Part shown: one piece after another, positions 1 to 8,365 of the stretch
Layout of the letters: each line of letters begins with the position of its first letter
Position numbering within the stretch: position 1 is the stretch's first letter
From: Collinsella aerofaciens
GTDB taxonomy: Bacteria; Actinomycetota; Coriobacteriia; Coriobacteriales; Coriobacteriaceae
Assembly (NCBI RefSeq): GCF_902364355.1
Contig: NZ_CABJDK010000003.1
Coordinates: 62,001-126,000 of the forward strand
Direction: 5' to 3'
DNA: 64,000 bases
Notes under the pieces: generated by a model
Seen by the model: only the letters and a program-made list of their open reading frames with translations
Databases searched by the model: none
What the model was told of the DNA's origin: nothing
Position numbers and translations under genes: made by a program

Positions 1-70
1 AGACAAGATAAATGACCGTTCACGACAGAACCCGGCTTACAAGCCCACTCAGCACTTTGTTGACGCTGCG

Positions 71-167
71 AACCCGTCAGCGCGGCAATCTGTCTTTCAA
101 GCCTTCGGGCATGACCGTAAGGTCCATGCCCTCGGCTTTCAAGGCACCTTGCTCGCGCTGACGGGTT
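71..167. repeat. Long imperfect palindrome in left-edge spacer
   Basis: AACCCGTCAGCGCG (71-84) is the exact reverse complement of 154-167. Inside, GGGCATGACC (107-116) pairs with 121-131 with one bulge, and the flanking AAGCC/GGCTT also pair, giving a folded element of about 97 nt. There is no T-run after it, so it is not a classical terminator. No convincing gene is visible in 1-280: the reading frames there are short and lack a ribosome binding site. Confidence 0.6.
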
Positions 168-280
168 CTCGCTGTTGGTGACGGATTCATCGGCGGCTCC
201 ATTCTTTTCGCCGGGGTTATTGGTACGGCCTTTGCCGTATTATTGAGGCTGTTTGTTGCTTTGCTTGTTGTTGAGGGGCT

Positions 281-919
281 TTGTTGGACAGCTATTTTAC
301 TCTGCAATCGAATATTGAGGCTTCGGGCGAGTTTGTGGACCGCAAGAGCCGGTTTATTGCCCAGCTGGTCCATATTGAGTCCGAGGATGAGGCGAATGCC
401 TTTATCGAGATGGTTCGCAAGCGTCATTACGACGCTCGACACAATGTTCCCGCGTGGATTTTGGTCGATGGACGCGAGCGCCAGAGCGATGACGGTGAGC
501 CGAGCCGCACGAGCGGTATGCCGACGCTCGAGGTGTTGCGCGGCGCAGAGCTCAAAAATGTTTGCTGCGTGGTGACGCGCTATTTTGGTGGCACGCTGTT
601 GGGGCCTGGTGGCTTGGTGCGCGCCTATACCGCTGCGACGCAGGCGGCAGTGGCCGCGGCTCAGGAGGCCGGGCAGATCGTTGAGATGACAAGCGTCGTG
701 CCGGTTGACGTGCGTGTGGCCTATCCGCAGTATGAGCAGGTGCTTCGTTTGGCGCAGGATTCGGGTGCCAAGGTTTTGGATACCGATTACGCGGATGCCG
801 TGACACTTCATTTGGTGTTTAAGGCAGGGGAGCAGGAGCCGTTTTGCGCTAAGATGCGCGAGCTTATGGCGGGGCGCGAGGAGATTGAGGTCGACGCTCC
901 CGAGTTTGCCGAGTTCTAA
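281..919 (+). CDS. yigZ: YigZ/IMPACT family protein
   Basis: A 212-residue protein of the YigZ/IMPACT (UPF0029) family. The N-terminal domain carries the family signatures DDGEPSRTSGMP (residues 70-81) and TRYFGGTLLGPGGLVRAY (99-116). The C-terminal 80 residues fit the ferredoxin-like DUF1949 domain. Members are linked to translation or ribosome-associated regulation, but the bacterial role is poorly defined. The start is one of two tandem TTG codons (281 or 284); no ATG fits before the conserved region. Length is normal for the family. It stands alone and converges with the next gene. Family assignment is secure; the function is not. Confidence 0.9.
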   Translation: MLDSYFTLQSNIEASGEFVDRKSRFIAQLVHIESEDEANAFIEMVRKRHYDARHNVPAWILVDGRERQSDDGEPSRTSGMPTLEVLRGAELKNVCCVVTRYFGGTLLGPGGLVRAYTAATQAAVAAAQEAGQIVEMTSVVPVDVRVAYPQYEQVLRLAQDSGAKVLDTDYADAVTLHLVFKAGEQEPFCAKMRELMAGREEIEVDAPEFAEF

Positions 920-987
920 CGGCGACGGCCGGCGTGCTTTTGGATGGATTCCAAGCGCGCCGGCCGTCGTTTTTCTGTTGCTGCCGT

Positions 988-1434
988 TTACTCGGCGAGC
1001 TGCTTTAGCACATCGCAGGCAATCTCGACGGCATCGTCGATGCAACCGGGGCAGCTGCGGAGCGGACCCTTATCCGATCCGATACCCTTGAGCGTGCCGC
1101 AGACGGTCGTCGTGTTCTTCTCGCCAAAACGCTTGGCAATCTCGCGCGACAGCTTGTAGGTCTGGCCCTTGGTCTTGGGGTTTTCCATGCCGTCGCTCAT
1201 TACAAAGCCCATGATGGCCACGGCGCCCGAGATGGCGCCGCAGGTTTCGGTCATGCCGCCCATGCCGGCGCCAAAGCCCTCGGTGAGGGCAAAGGCGACC
1301 TGGGGGTCGAGCCCGACGGCGGGCGCGAGCGTGCAGGCGACGGCCTGCGCGCAGTTAAAGCCGCGGGCGTGGTACTCAGCAGCCTGAGCCTGACAGGCGT
1401 TGATGTCGAGCTGGGCCGTATCGATTTTCTTCAT
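988..1434 (-). CDS. C-GCAxxG-C-C family redox protein
   Basis: A 148-residue protein of the C_GCAxxG_C_C family, named after its cysteine spacing. Visible are Cys28 in GFNCAQA, Cys65 in ETCGAISGA, Cys112 in VCGTLKG and the pair Cys128/Cys131 in CPGC. The conserved cysteines suggest metal or redox-centre binding; the family is common in anaerobes and no reaction is established. The start at 1434 is chosen because AAGGAG lies just upstream (spacer ACAACG's first bases); an in-frame extension to 1506 has no ribosome binding site. It is transcribed divergently from the sulfhydrylase gene, sharing a spacer of about 230 bp. Confidence 0.85.
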   Translation of the reverse strand: MKKIDTAQLDINACQAQAAEYHARGFNCAQAVACTLAPAVGLDPQVAFALTEGFGAGMGGMTETCGAISGAVAIMGFVMSDGMENPKTKGQTYKLSREIAKRFGEKNTTTVCGTLKGIGSDKGPLRSCPGCIDDAVEIACDVLKQLAE

Positions 1435-1664
1435 CGTTGTCTCCTTGGTCACGGTGTACCCGCCTATGGTACCCGTGACGGTGCGTGTAATCATCGAGAG
1501 CTTCATGTATGCCTCATTTTATCTATCGAGCAAATGTCTAAGGCTTGAGATAAATACCCCTGATTCATTTGTCCCATAACCTACCTTTGGGATGGGTTGA
1601 GAGGGGTGCAAGGTAGCGGTATCGTGATCCGAACAAAAATAAAACCCAAGTAAGGGAGATAGAT

Positions 1665-2948
1665 ATGAGTGAGCAGACCATCGGTACGACGTGTGTTCAG
1701 GGCGGTTATCGCCCGGGTGATGCAGAGCCGCGCCAGGTGCCTATCTACCAGTCAACCACGTGGAAGTACGACACGTCGGAGCACATGGGCAAGCTGTTCG
1801 ACCTGGAGGAGTCGGGCTACTTCTACAGCCGTCTGCAGAACCCCACGTGCGATTTGGTTGCCGCCAAGATCTGCGAGATGGAGGGTGGCACCGCTGCGAT
1901 GCTCACGAGCTCGGGCATGGCCGCGAACTTCCTCGCGATCTTTAACGTTGCCGGCGCCGGCGATCACGTGGTCGCGAGCTCTGCCATCTACGGCGGTACC
2001 TACAACCTGCTTGCCCATACCATGGGTCGTATGGGCTTGACCTGCACGTTCGTTGCCCCCGACTGCACCGATGAGGAGCTCGAGGCAGCCTTTGAGCCCA
2101 ACACTAAACTCGTCTTTGGCGAGACGATCGCCAATCCCGCCCTCGCCGTACTCGATATTGAGCGCTTTGCCAAGGCCGCGCATGGCCACGGCGTGCCGCT
2201 GATGGTCGACAACACCTTCCCGACCCCCGTGATGTGCCGTCCCTTTGAGTGGGGCGCCGATATCGTTACGCACTCCACCACCAAGTACATGGATGGACAT
2301 GCTGCCTACCTGGGCGGCGTGATCGTCGACCACGGCCAGTTTGACTGGATGGCCCATGCGGACAAGTTCCCGGGTCTCACCACGCCCGACGAGAGCTACC
2401 ACGGCGTGACCTATGCCGAGAAGTTCGGTCGCGAGGGCGCCTTCATTACCAAGGCCACCGCGCAGCTCATGCGCGACCTTGGCCCCATGCAGAACCCGCA
2501 GGCGGCGTTCTTCTTGAACAGCTCGCTCGAGAGCCTGCATGTGCGCATGCCGCGTCATTGCGAGAACGGTCTGGCCGTTGCCAAGTTCCTGCAGAGCCAT
2601 CCCAAGGTGCGATTCGTGAGCTATCCGGGCCTGGAGGGCGACAAGTACTATGACATGGCTCAGAAGTACATGCCCAACGGTACCTGCGGCGTTGTGAGCT
2701 TTGGCTTTAACGGTGGTCGCGCGGCGGCCGAGACCTTTATGAAGAGCCTCAAGCTCGCTCAGATCGCCACGCATGTGGCAGACGCCCGCACCTGCTGCCT
2801 GCATCCCGCTAACGCTACGCACCGCCAGATGAACGATGAAGAGCTTATCGCTTGCGGCATCTCCGCCGACATGGTGCGCCTGTCGTGCGGCCTCGAGGAC
2901 ACGGCCGATCTGATTGCCGACCTTGAGCAGGCGCTCGAGCAGTGCTAG
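1665..2948 (+). CDS. metY: O-acetylhomoserine sulfhydrylase (Cys/Met metabolism PLP enzyme)
   Basis: A 427-residue Cys/Met-metabolism PLP enzyme that most resembles O-acetylhomoserine aminocarboxypropyltransferase, which makes homocysteine from O-acetylhomoserine and sulfide. The PLP lysine is Lys207 in HSTTKYMDG. SGMAA (83-87) and VDNTF (181-185, the Asp that pairs with the pyridine nitrogen) are present. Length matches MetY (about 425-430) and exceeds cystathionine gamma-synthase/lyase (about 380). AAGGGAGA precedes the ATG. The gene is monocistronic, with a terminator at 3022-3063. No SAM or T-box riboswitch was recognised in the 160-bp leader. A methionine gamma-lyase activity cannot be excluded from sequence alone. 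Confidence 0.88.
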   Translation: MSEQTIGTTCVQGGYRPGDAEPRQVPIYQSTTWKYDTSEHMGKLFDLEESGYFYSRLQNPTCDLVAAKICEMEGGTAAMLTSSGMAANFLAIFNVAGAGDHVVASSAIYGGTYNLLAHTMGRMGLTCTFVAPDCTDEELEAAFEPNTKLVFGETIANPALAVLDIERFAKAAHGHGVPLMVDNTFPTPVMCRPFEWGADIVTHSTTKYMDGHAAYLGGVIVDHGQFDWMAHADKFPGLTTPDESYHGVTYAEKFGREGAFITKATAQLMRDLGPMQNPQAAFFLNSSLESLHVRMPRHCENGLAVAKFLQSHPKVRFVSYPGLEGDKYYDMAQKYMPNGTCGVVSFGFNGGRAAAETFMKSLKLAQIATHVADARTCCLHPANATHRQMNDEELIACGISADMVRLSCGLEDTADLIADLEQALEQC

Positions 2949-3021
2949 GCTAGCGTTCGCACAAGGCGCCGATCCCGGCAGAAAGCTTCGGCGATCTTTC
3001 GTTCCGATTCCGTAGGCGGGA

Positions 3022-3063
3022 CCCCAATCGCGACTGTTTGCAGGCGATTGGGGCCCCGTTTTT
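3022..3063 (+). terminator. Rho-independent terminator after metY
   Basis: CCCCAATCGC (3022-3031) pairs perfectly with GCGATTGGGG (3044-3053). It is followed by CCCCGTTTTTG, a short T-run. It separates metY from the transporter gene. Confidence 0.8.
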
Positions 3064-3089
3064 GCGTTGCGCCACTCGAAAGGATGGAT

Positions 3090-4394
3090 ATGGAGAAAAC
3101 CGCAGAGCAGCTGCGTCGTGAGCACATTGCGCTTGAGGGCGACACCCATGGCAAGAACAAATGGGCGATTCTGTTTACGGTACTCATCATGACGTTTATG
3201 GTGTGTCTTGATTCGACCGTCGTGACCGTGGCGCTGCCCGTGATGCAAAAGGAGCTGGGCGTGGGCCTCGACCGCATCCAGCTGGTGAGCTCGGTGTACC
3301 TGCTTGCGACGTGCGTGGCTATGCTGCCGTTTGGTCGCTTGGGTGACGTGCGCGGCAAGGTGGGCGTATTCCAGCTGGGTGTCATCGTCTTTTCGGTCGG
3401 TTCGCTGCTGTGCGGTCTTTCGGCCTCGCTCGAAGTTCTTATTCTGGCACGCATTGTGCAGGGAGTCGGTTGCGCGGCGGCCATGGCCAACAACATGGGT
3501 ATCATCACCGAGTCGTTTCCGGCGCGCGAGCGCGGTCGTGCCATGGGTATTCTTGCGACCTTCGTAGCCCTCGGCATGATGTGTGGCCCCGTGCTCGGCG
3601 GCATGCTGGTGGCAAGCTTTCCCTGGGAGAGCATCTTTCTCATCAATCTGCCCATTGGCGTCATCTCGTTTATCGTGGGGCTCTACACGCTGCCGCATGT
3701 TAAGCCGGAGGCCGGTGAGCGCCCCATGTCCCTGATTGAGGCTGCTCGCCGCTGCTTTGCAAATCCGGCCTTCACTATCAACCTTGCCTGCATGCTCATC
3801 GTGTTTGTTGGCATTGGCGCATCCGAGTTTATCCTGCCGTTCTATTTGCAGGACGCCCACGGCTTTGGTTCCGACATCTCCGGACTACTCTTTTTGGCGC
3901 TACCGATGGTGAATGCCTTTATCGGGCCGCTTTCGGGTGCGGTTTCGGATCGTCTTGGCTGCGAGGGCCCCACGGCGGTCGGCCTGGGCGTGTACGTGTG
4001 TGGCCTCCTTGCGGTAAGCACGCTCGACGAGCGCTCTTCTATTCCTGTGATCGTGTGCTGCGTCGCGTTTATGTCGTGCGGTACGTCGATTTTTCAGAGC
4101 CCCAATAACTCGCTGTATATGGGCTCGGCTCCGCGCGAAGCACTTGGCTTTGCGGGCAGCCTGGGTAGCCTTGCGCGCTATGCTGGCATGGCACTCGGCA
4201 TTACGGTGGCGTCGAATATCCTGTATGGGCAGATGAGCGTGGCGATGGGCGAGGCCGTGACCAGCTTTGTTACAGGCCGTCCGGATGTGTTCCTGTTTGG
4301 CTTTCGCTCGGTGTTCTACGTGCTCATGGCTGTGGTCACTGTGGGCTTTGCGCTCGCCATGGTGCGTTTGGTGAAGATGCGCGCCCGCCATTAA
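3090..4394 (+). CDS. MFS drug:H+ antiporter (DHA2-like)
   Basis: A 434-residue polytopic membrane protein of the major facilitator superfamily. LDSTVVTVALPV in the first helix (about residues 40-52) is the signature of EmrB/QacA-type DHA2 exporters, and GRLGDVRGK is motif A between helices 2 and 3. The protein is short for a 14-helix DHA2 member, so 12 helices are more likely. The start at 3090 (MEKTAEQ) has AAAGG six bases upstream; the ATG at 3084 is too close and the upstream extension lies in the terminator. The substrate is unknown; proton-driven efflux of drugs or metabolites is the family role. No regulator is adjacent. Confidence 0.85.
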   Translation: MEKTAEQLRREHIALEGDTHGKNKWAILFTVLIMTFMVCLDSTVVTVALPVMQKELGVGLDRIQLVSSVYLLATCVAMLPFGRLGDVRGKVGVFQLGVIVFSVGSLLCGLSASLEVLILARIVQGVGCAAAMANNMGIITESFPARERGRAMGILATFVALGMMCGPVLGGMLVASFPWESIFLINLPIGVISFIVGLYTLPHVKPEAGERPMSLIEAARRCFANPAFTINLACMLIVFVGIGASEFILPFYLQDAHGFGSDISGLLFLALPMVNAFIGPLSGAVSDRLGCEGPTAVGLGVYVCGLLAVSTLDERSSIPVIVCCVAFMSCGTSIFQSPNNSLYMGSAPREALGFAGSLGSLARYAGMALGITVASNILYGQMSVAMGEAVTSFVTGRPDVFLFGFRSVFYVLMAVVTVGFALAMVRLVKMRARH

Positions 4395-4553
4395 CTTGTG
4401 GGGGCAGGCTTGCCATGAATCGGGCCTATCGACTGGTCTTGCGGCTTTATGGTGCGCAGGGGCTTATGGGGCGGGCGGGGGTCGGTCCGTGGTAGACTAT
4501 CGAACAACGTTTATTAATCGCGCGGTATCGTTGCCGCGAGAAGGGGTTGCGCC

Positions 4554-5132
4554 ATGCAGGAGCTTGAGGATCGTATTCGCCGTGACGGCATCGTAAAGGC
4601 CGGTAACGTCCTTAAGGTTGATGCCTTCCTCAACCACCAGTGCGACGTTGAGCTGTTCGACCACATGGGCGCTGAGTGGGCCCGTCTGTTCAAGGATGTC
4701 GAGATCAACAAGATCCTGACGATTGAGGCTTCGGGCATTGGTATGGCCTGCATAGCGGCTCAGCATTTTGGCGGCGTGCCGGTGGTCTTTGCCAAGAAGG
4801 CGCAGTCCATCAACCTTGACGGCGAACAGTATGCCACGACCATCTACTCCTTTACCAAGCAAAAGGAGTACCCGGTCATCGTGGGCAAGCGCTTCCTGTC
4901 CGAGGGCGACAAGGTCCTGATCATCGACGACTTTTTGGCCAACGGCTGTGCACTCGAGGGTCTTATCAAGATCTGCGAGGCTGCGGGTGCTGAGGTGTCC
5001 GGTATTGGCATTGCCGTGGAGAAGGGTTTCCAGGGCGGCGGCGATAAGCTCCGCGAGCGCGGCTTTCGCGTTGAGAGCCTGGCCCGTATCGCCGATATGG
5101 ACTGCGAGAACGGCGAGATCACCTTCGCCTAA
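4554..5132 (+). CDS. xpt: Xanthine phosphoribosyltransferase
   Basis: A 192-residue type I phosphoribosyltransferase that converts xanthine and PRPP to XMP in purine salvage. The PRPP loop [13 protein letters not shown] spans residues 121-133. The N-terminal [12 protein letters not shown] and the ASGIGMA segment (59-65) are typical of Xpt rather than of Apt or Hpt. GAAGGGG precedes the ATG. No purine riboswitch could be recognised in the 159 bp upstream, unlike the Bacillus xpt leader. It ends in a strong terminator hairpin at 5161-5196. Confidence 0.93.
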   Translation: MQELEDRIRRDGIVKAGNVLKVDAFLNHQCDVELFDHMGAEWARLFKDVEINKILTIEASGIGMACIAAQHFGGVPVVFAKKAQSINLDGEQYATTIYSFTKQKEYPVIVGKRFLSEGDKVLIIDDFLANGCALEGLIKICEAAGAEVSGIGIAVEKGFQGGGDKLRERGFRVESLARIADMDCENGEITFA

Positions 5133-5160
5133 GCGCGCAACACAAGCGATTGGTATGCGA

Positions 5161-5196
5161 TGTGACAAAGGGGATCTCCCTTTGTCACATTTTTTT
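5161..5196 (+). terminator. Terminator after xpt
   Basis: A 12-bp perfect stem, TGTGACAAAGGG (5161-5172) with CCCTTTGTCACA (5178-5189), has a five-base loop and runs into seven T residues. The AAAGGG/CCCTTT core recurs in other spacer hairpins of this window. Confidence 0.9.
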
Positions 5197-5216
5197 GTAT
5201 GAGGGGAGGTGTTGAT

Positions 5217-5597
5217 ATGGATGAGAACACGATGGGATGGCGCGAGTATGCGCGCTATGCCGAGATGTCGGTCGAGGAGTTGGCGCGCGATTGCGAGGTG
5301 CAGGTGTTTCGCGCGACGGGTCCGGGCGGACAGGGCGTGAACACGACGGACTCGGCGGTACGCATAAAACATATCCCTTCGGGGATTATCGTGACGGCGC
5401 GTGAGAGCCGCAGTCAGTTCCAAAACCGTAGCAGCTGCCTGCGTAAGCTGCGCGCTGAGCTTGAGCGTCGCGGGCGTCCACCGCGCCGACGCGTAAAGAC
5501 CAAGGTGCCTCGGCGCTCTCGCCAGCGCAGGCTCAATGACAAGCACTTCAATGCCATTAAAAAGGCCAACCGTCGCAGGCCGTGCAGCGACGAATAG
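5217..5597 (+). CDS. Orphan RF-1-domain (GGQ) release-factor-like protein
   Basis: A 126-residue protein consisting only of a class I release-factor catalytic domain. GPGGQG (residues 35-40) holds the GGQ tripeptide that triggers peptidyl-tRNA hydrolysis, and the C-terminus is strongly basic (RRGRPPRRR onwards). There is no codon-recognition domain. This architecture is shared with ArfB/YaeJ and ICT1, which rescue stalled ribosomes, and with PrfH-like proteins; rescue is the likely role but is inferred. The start at 5217 has GGGGAGG seven bases upstream, while an ATG at 5199 lies before that site. It converges with the lipid kinase gene through a shared 69-nt hairpin. Confidence 0.85.
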   Translation: MDENTMGWREYARYAEMSVEELARDCEVQVFRATGPGGQGVNTTDSAVRIKHIPSGIIVTARESRSQFQNRSSCLRKLRAELERRGRPPRRRVKTKVPRRSRQRRLNDKHFNAIKKANRRRPCSDE

Positions 5598-5606
5598 CTT
5601 CCTCAC

Positions 5607-5675
5607 AAGTTGCGGTGAAATAGGGACTATTTTTCGGCTTTAGCTGCATAAACAGTCCCTATTTCACCGCAACTT
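5607..5675. terminator. 22-bp hairpin, bidirectional terminator-like repeat
   Basis: AAGTTGCGGTGAAATAGGGA plus CT (5607-5628) pairs perfectly with 5654-5675. ATTTTT follows the left arm within the loop. The hairpin sits between two convergent genes, so it could stop transcription from both sides. A near copy with the same GTTGCGGTGAAATA stem start lies at 41268-41334, so this is a repeated element and not a unique terminator. Confidence 0.75.
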
Positions 5676-5683
5676 AGGTGGGG

Positions 5684-6646
5684 TTAGCGGGTTGGGTGCC
5701 AGACGTGGAGGGCGCCTGCGAGGATGTCCACCTCGATGCGCGAGGCGACAATGGGCTCGCCGTCGGCCTGAATGGGGTAGTCGGGCTCCTCAAAGGTGAG
5801 CTCGGCGTGGCGGCAGCGGCGCATGCGAACCGGCGGCAGCCTGGTATGGTGGCCGTCCTTGGCCGAAAGAAACATAGGCAAGGCAACCGCGCGAGGGACG
5901 GGGCCGCAAGCGTAGCAGACGTCGAGCATGCCGTCACAGGGGTCGGCATCGGGGCAGATGCGATAGCCCGAGCCATACGTGGGGCCAAGCTGGATGGCCA
6001 TAATAATCGCGCGTACGCGCTCGGCGGGCGCGCGATCAAAGCTGATGGTCATGGGGTAGTTGCGATAGCGCAGGCCAAACTGCTCAAGTCCCGAGAGGGT
6101 GTAGAGCGGAGCGCCCGTCAAGCCCGTCTTTTCGCGCAGCTCGGTGGTGCCCAGGCCGATGGCGGCATCGATACCGACGGAGAGCGTCTGGTCGTAATAC
6201 TCGACGATCGCCTCGCCGCTGCCGCTTGCGGGGTTCCATGAGCGAATGCGTCCGATATCCTGATGCTGCAGCTCGCAGGTGAGCAGCGCGCCAAAATCTT
6301 TGCCGGAGAAATCGTCGATACCGAGCGTTTGGGCAAAATCATTGCCGGAGCCTACAGGCAGGACGGCAAGCGCCGGTCGAACCGCCTCTTCTTGCGCCAT
6401 CAAGCCATTGACGACCTCGTGGATCACGCCGTCGCCGCCGAGGGCGATAATCGTGCGGTAGCCCTGGGCCTGTGCGGCAAGTACCTTGGCATGTCCCATG
6501 CGCTCGGTCAGCACCAGGTCAAACTGGGATGCGCGCGCGGTCATATCCAAAAAGCGCTGCAGGCGCTCGGCAACCTCGTGCGCGGCGCCCGACTGGGCGG
6601 CAGGATTGGCGATGATGAGCGTGCGACCAAAATCAGTTGCGTGCAT
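5684..6646 (-). CDS. Diacylglycerol kinase-family lipid kinase
   Basis: A 320-residue member of the DagK/YegS lipid kinase family, which phosphorylates diacylglycerol or related lipids at the inner membrane face using ATP. The nucleotide-binding GGDG motif is at residues 70-73, within IIALGGDGVIHEVVNG, and GSGNDFA at 99-105 is the second family signature. The C-terminal half is the usual beta-sandwich. GGGAG lies seven bases upstream of the ATG. Candidate roles are recycling of diacylglycerol from lipoteichoic acid or polar-lipid turnover. It lies downstream of, and in the same direction as, the ClC gene, with about 90 bp between them. Confidence 0.88.
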   Translation of the reverse strand: MHATDFGRTLIIANPAAQSGAAHEVAERLQRFLDMTARASQFDLVLTERMGHAKVLAAQAQGYRTIIALGGDGVIHEVVNGLMAQEEAVRPALAVLPVGSGNDFAQTLGIDDFSGKDFGALLTCELQHQDIGRIRSWNPASGSGEAIVEYYDQTLSVGIDAAIGLGTTELREKTGLTGAPLYTLSGLEQFGLRYRNYPMTISFDRAPAERVRAIIMAIQLGPTYGSGYRICPDADPCDGMLDVCYACGPVPRAVALPMFLSAKDGHHTRLPPVRMRRCRHAELTFEEPDYPIQADGEPIVASRIEVDILAGALHVWHPTR

Positions 6647-6733
6647 GGGGCGACTCCCGGCGTATGACGTGACGGTGCGGTCGCGCTCAGGTCAAATTGC
6701 CCCCGATTGTGGCTGCACGGCGAATACTAACGT

Positions 6734-8155
6734 CTACTCTATCAGGTCGTTGTGGCGCTCGATAGCCTCTGCCACCGTGTGGCCCTCGTCCACAATAAGC
6801 GAACGGCGTTTAGGCGAGACAATACGCTGCGCGGGATATACGCCGCGGTGGCCGCCGACGAGATAGCTAATAAACGAAACGATGACAAAGAAGCCCGCGG
6901 CCGTTCCATGGAACAGGTCGATGGCCATCATGCAGGTGGTGATGGGCACGTTGAGGCCGGCGCAGAACACACCGAGCATGCCGAGGGCCGCCACAAAGCT
7001 CGGGTCGAGCCCGGTGAGGCATCCGATCCATCCGCCGAGCGCCGCACCGATGCCGAACAGGGGCGTGACCTCGCCGCCTTGGAAGCCGGCGCCCAGGGTG
7101 AGCGCCGTCACCACGAGCTTGATGGCGGCGTCGGAAAGGGTCGTGTTACCGGCAAACCCGACGCCCGAGAGCCAGGTGGCAAGGCCGGCATACTTCCAGG
7201 CGTCGAGCATTGCGTAGGCCGCGAGCACCACGAGCGCGCCCACGAGTGCGCGAACGAGGTAATTGGTGATAAAGCGACCGTACAGGCTCTTGACGGTTCG
7301 AACCGACCAGGCAAAGAGGCGTGCGGTGAGACCAAAGATAATGGCGCTGACAACAACGATGGCAACCGTCCGCGGCGTCATGTCGGGGACGCTGGCGATA
7401 ACATTCGCCTCATACTCGGTACCTAGGGCGAGTGATGTAAAGTAGCCGGTAAACGATGCGACCAGGCAGTAGATGCCCGCGGTGTAGTCGATCTTGCCGA
7501 TAAAGCACATCTCCATGCCAAAGAAAGCTCCGGCAAGGGGCGAGCCGAATACGGCGCCAAAGGCCGACGAGATGCCGGCGAGCATGAGGTCGTGGTGGTC
7601 ATGCTTTTTGAGGTGGGCGAGGTTCGAGATGTTGCTGGCGATAGTGCCGCCAATCTGCACCGCGGCTCCCTCGCGACCGGCCGATCCGCCCGTTAGGTGC
7701 GTGAGCGTGGAGCAGACGAAGGTGAGGACGGCCATGCGCATATGGATGAGACGTGTGCCCAGGGCGGAGTCAATGACCAGGTTGTTGCCACGCTTGGCGG
7801 CGAGACCGTGGTTCTTGTAGACCCACGCGGTGGCCATGCCCACGATGGGGAGCAGGGCGAACACCCACGCGTGGTGCTCGCGATAATCGGTCGCGATATT
7901 CAGCGAGGCCAAAAACGCCCAAGCGGCAACGCCCATGGCGAGTGAGACGATAACTACGAGCGCGAGCAGCTTGGCGCTTGCGAGCATGTTGCGGGCATTG
8001 CGGCGCGTGTCTGCAGCCAAGAGCTGCTCGGAGCGGGTTAGTTGATGCCTGCCTGCCGTGATGACGTCGTTTAGGGAGAAAAGACCGCCGTCGTCGAACG
8101 GTTGGGAATGATCCTGCGCTTCGTTTGCGCTTTCGGGTTTGTCGGTAAAAGCCAT
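6734..8155 (-). CDS. ClC-family chloride channel/antiporter
   Basis: A 473-residue polytopic membrane protein of the ClC family, moving Cl- by antiport with H+ or as a channel. Visible are GSAGREG (about residues 157-163, with the gating Glu; the usual following Pro is Ala here), GSPLAGAFFGMEM, and GAGFQGGEVTPLFGIG towards the C-terminus. There is no cytoplasmic CBS pair. The start at 8155 (MAFTDKP) has AGAGGA upstream; a frame extension to 8182 lacks a binding site. The first 60 residues are a hydrophilic tail. It is transcribed divergently from moeA. Chloride-based acid or osmotic tolerance is plausible but not shown. Confidence 0.87.
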   Translation of the reverse strand: MAFTDKPESANEAQDHSQPFDDGGLFSLNDVITAGRHQLTRSEQLLAADTRRNARNMLASAKLLALVVIVSLAMGVAAWAFLASLNIATDYREHHAWVFALLPIVGMATAWVYKNHGLAAKRGNNLVIDSALGTRLIHMRMAVLTFVCSTLTHLTGGSAGREGAAVQIGGTIASNISNLAHLKKHDHHDLMLAGISSAFGAVFGSPLAGAFFGMEMCFIGKIDYTAGIYCLVASFTGYFTSLALGTEYEANVIASVPDMTPRTVAIVVVSAIIFGLTARLFAWSVRTVKSLYGRFITNYLVRALVGALVVLAAYAMLDAWKYAGLATWLSGVGFAGNTTLSDAAIKLVVTALTLGAGFQGGEVTPLFGIGAALGGWIGCLTGLDPSFVAALGMLGVFCAGLNVPITTCMMAIDLFHGTAAGFFVIVSFISYLVGGHRGVYPAQRIVSPKRRSLIVDEGHTVAEAIERHNDLIE

Positions 8156-8365
8156 ACGTTCCTCTTTTAGGTTGCAACGCAAGCATTATAGAACGTGTCA
8201 AACGTGACAAATCGGCAGGTTGGTTTTGTTTCTGTTTCGCGGCTTGCGGCCGACAGATGTATTCGAGAACGTGGGTCATGTCGCCGCCGTGCAGCGGGGG
8301 ATTATACTGAGATAAACATAATGAATCGGCGCCCGTGATGTGCGCCGCGGATTAAAGAGGTACAT

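Noticed and set aside
243..575. Hydrophobic plus-strand ORF overlapping yigZ
   Set aside because: Overlaps a conserved gene in another frame, and its apparent hydrophobicity is limited to the first 25 codons.
1507..1664. SAM riboswitch upstream of metY
   Set aside because: No recognisable SAM-I or SAM-II core; the leader is short and weakly structured.
1752..3860. 702-codon minus-strand ORF opposite metY and the MFS gene
   Set aside because: It lies antisense to two well-supported genes, spans their terminator, has a His/Arg/Ala-rich composition typical of GC-rich shadow frames and has no ribosome binding site.
4395..4553. Purine riboswitch upstream of xpt
   Set aside because: No paired arms with the conserved loop sequences could be found in this spacer.
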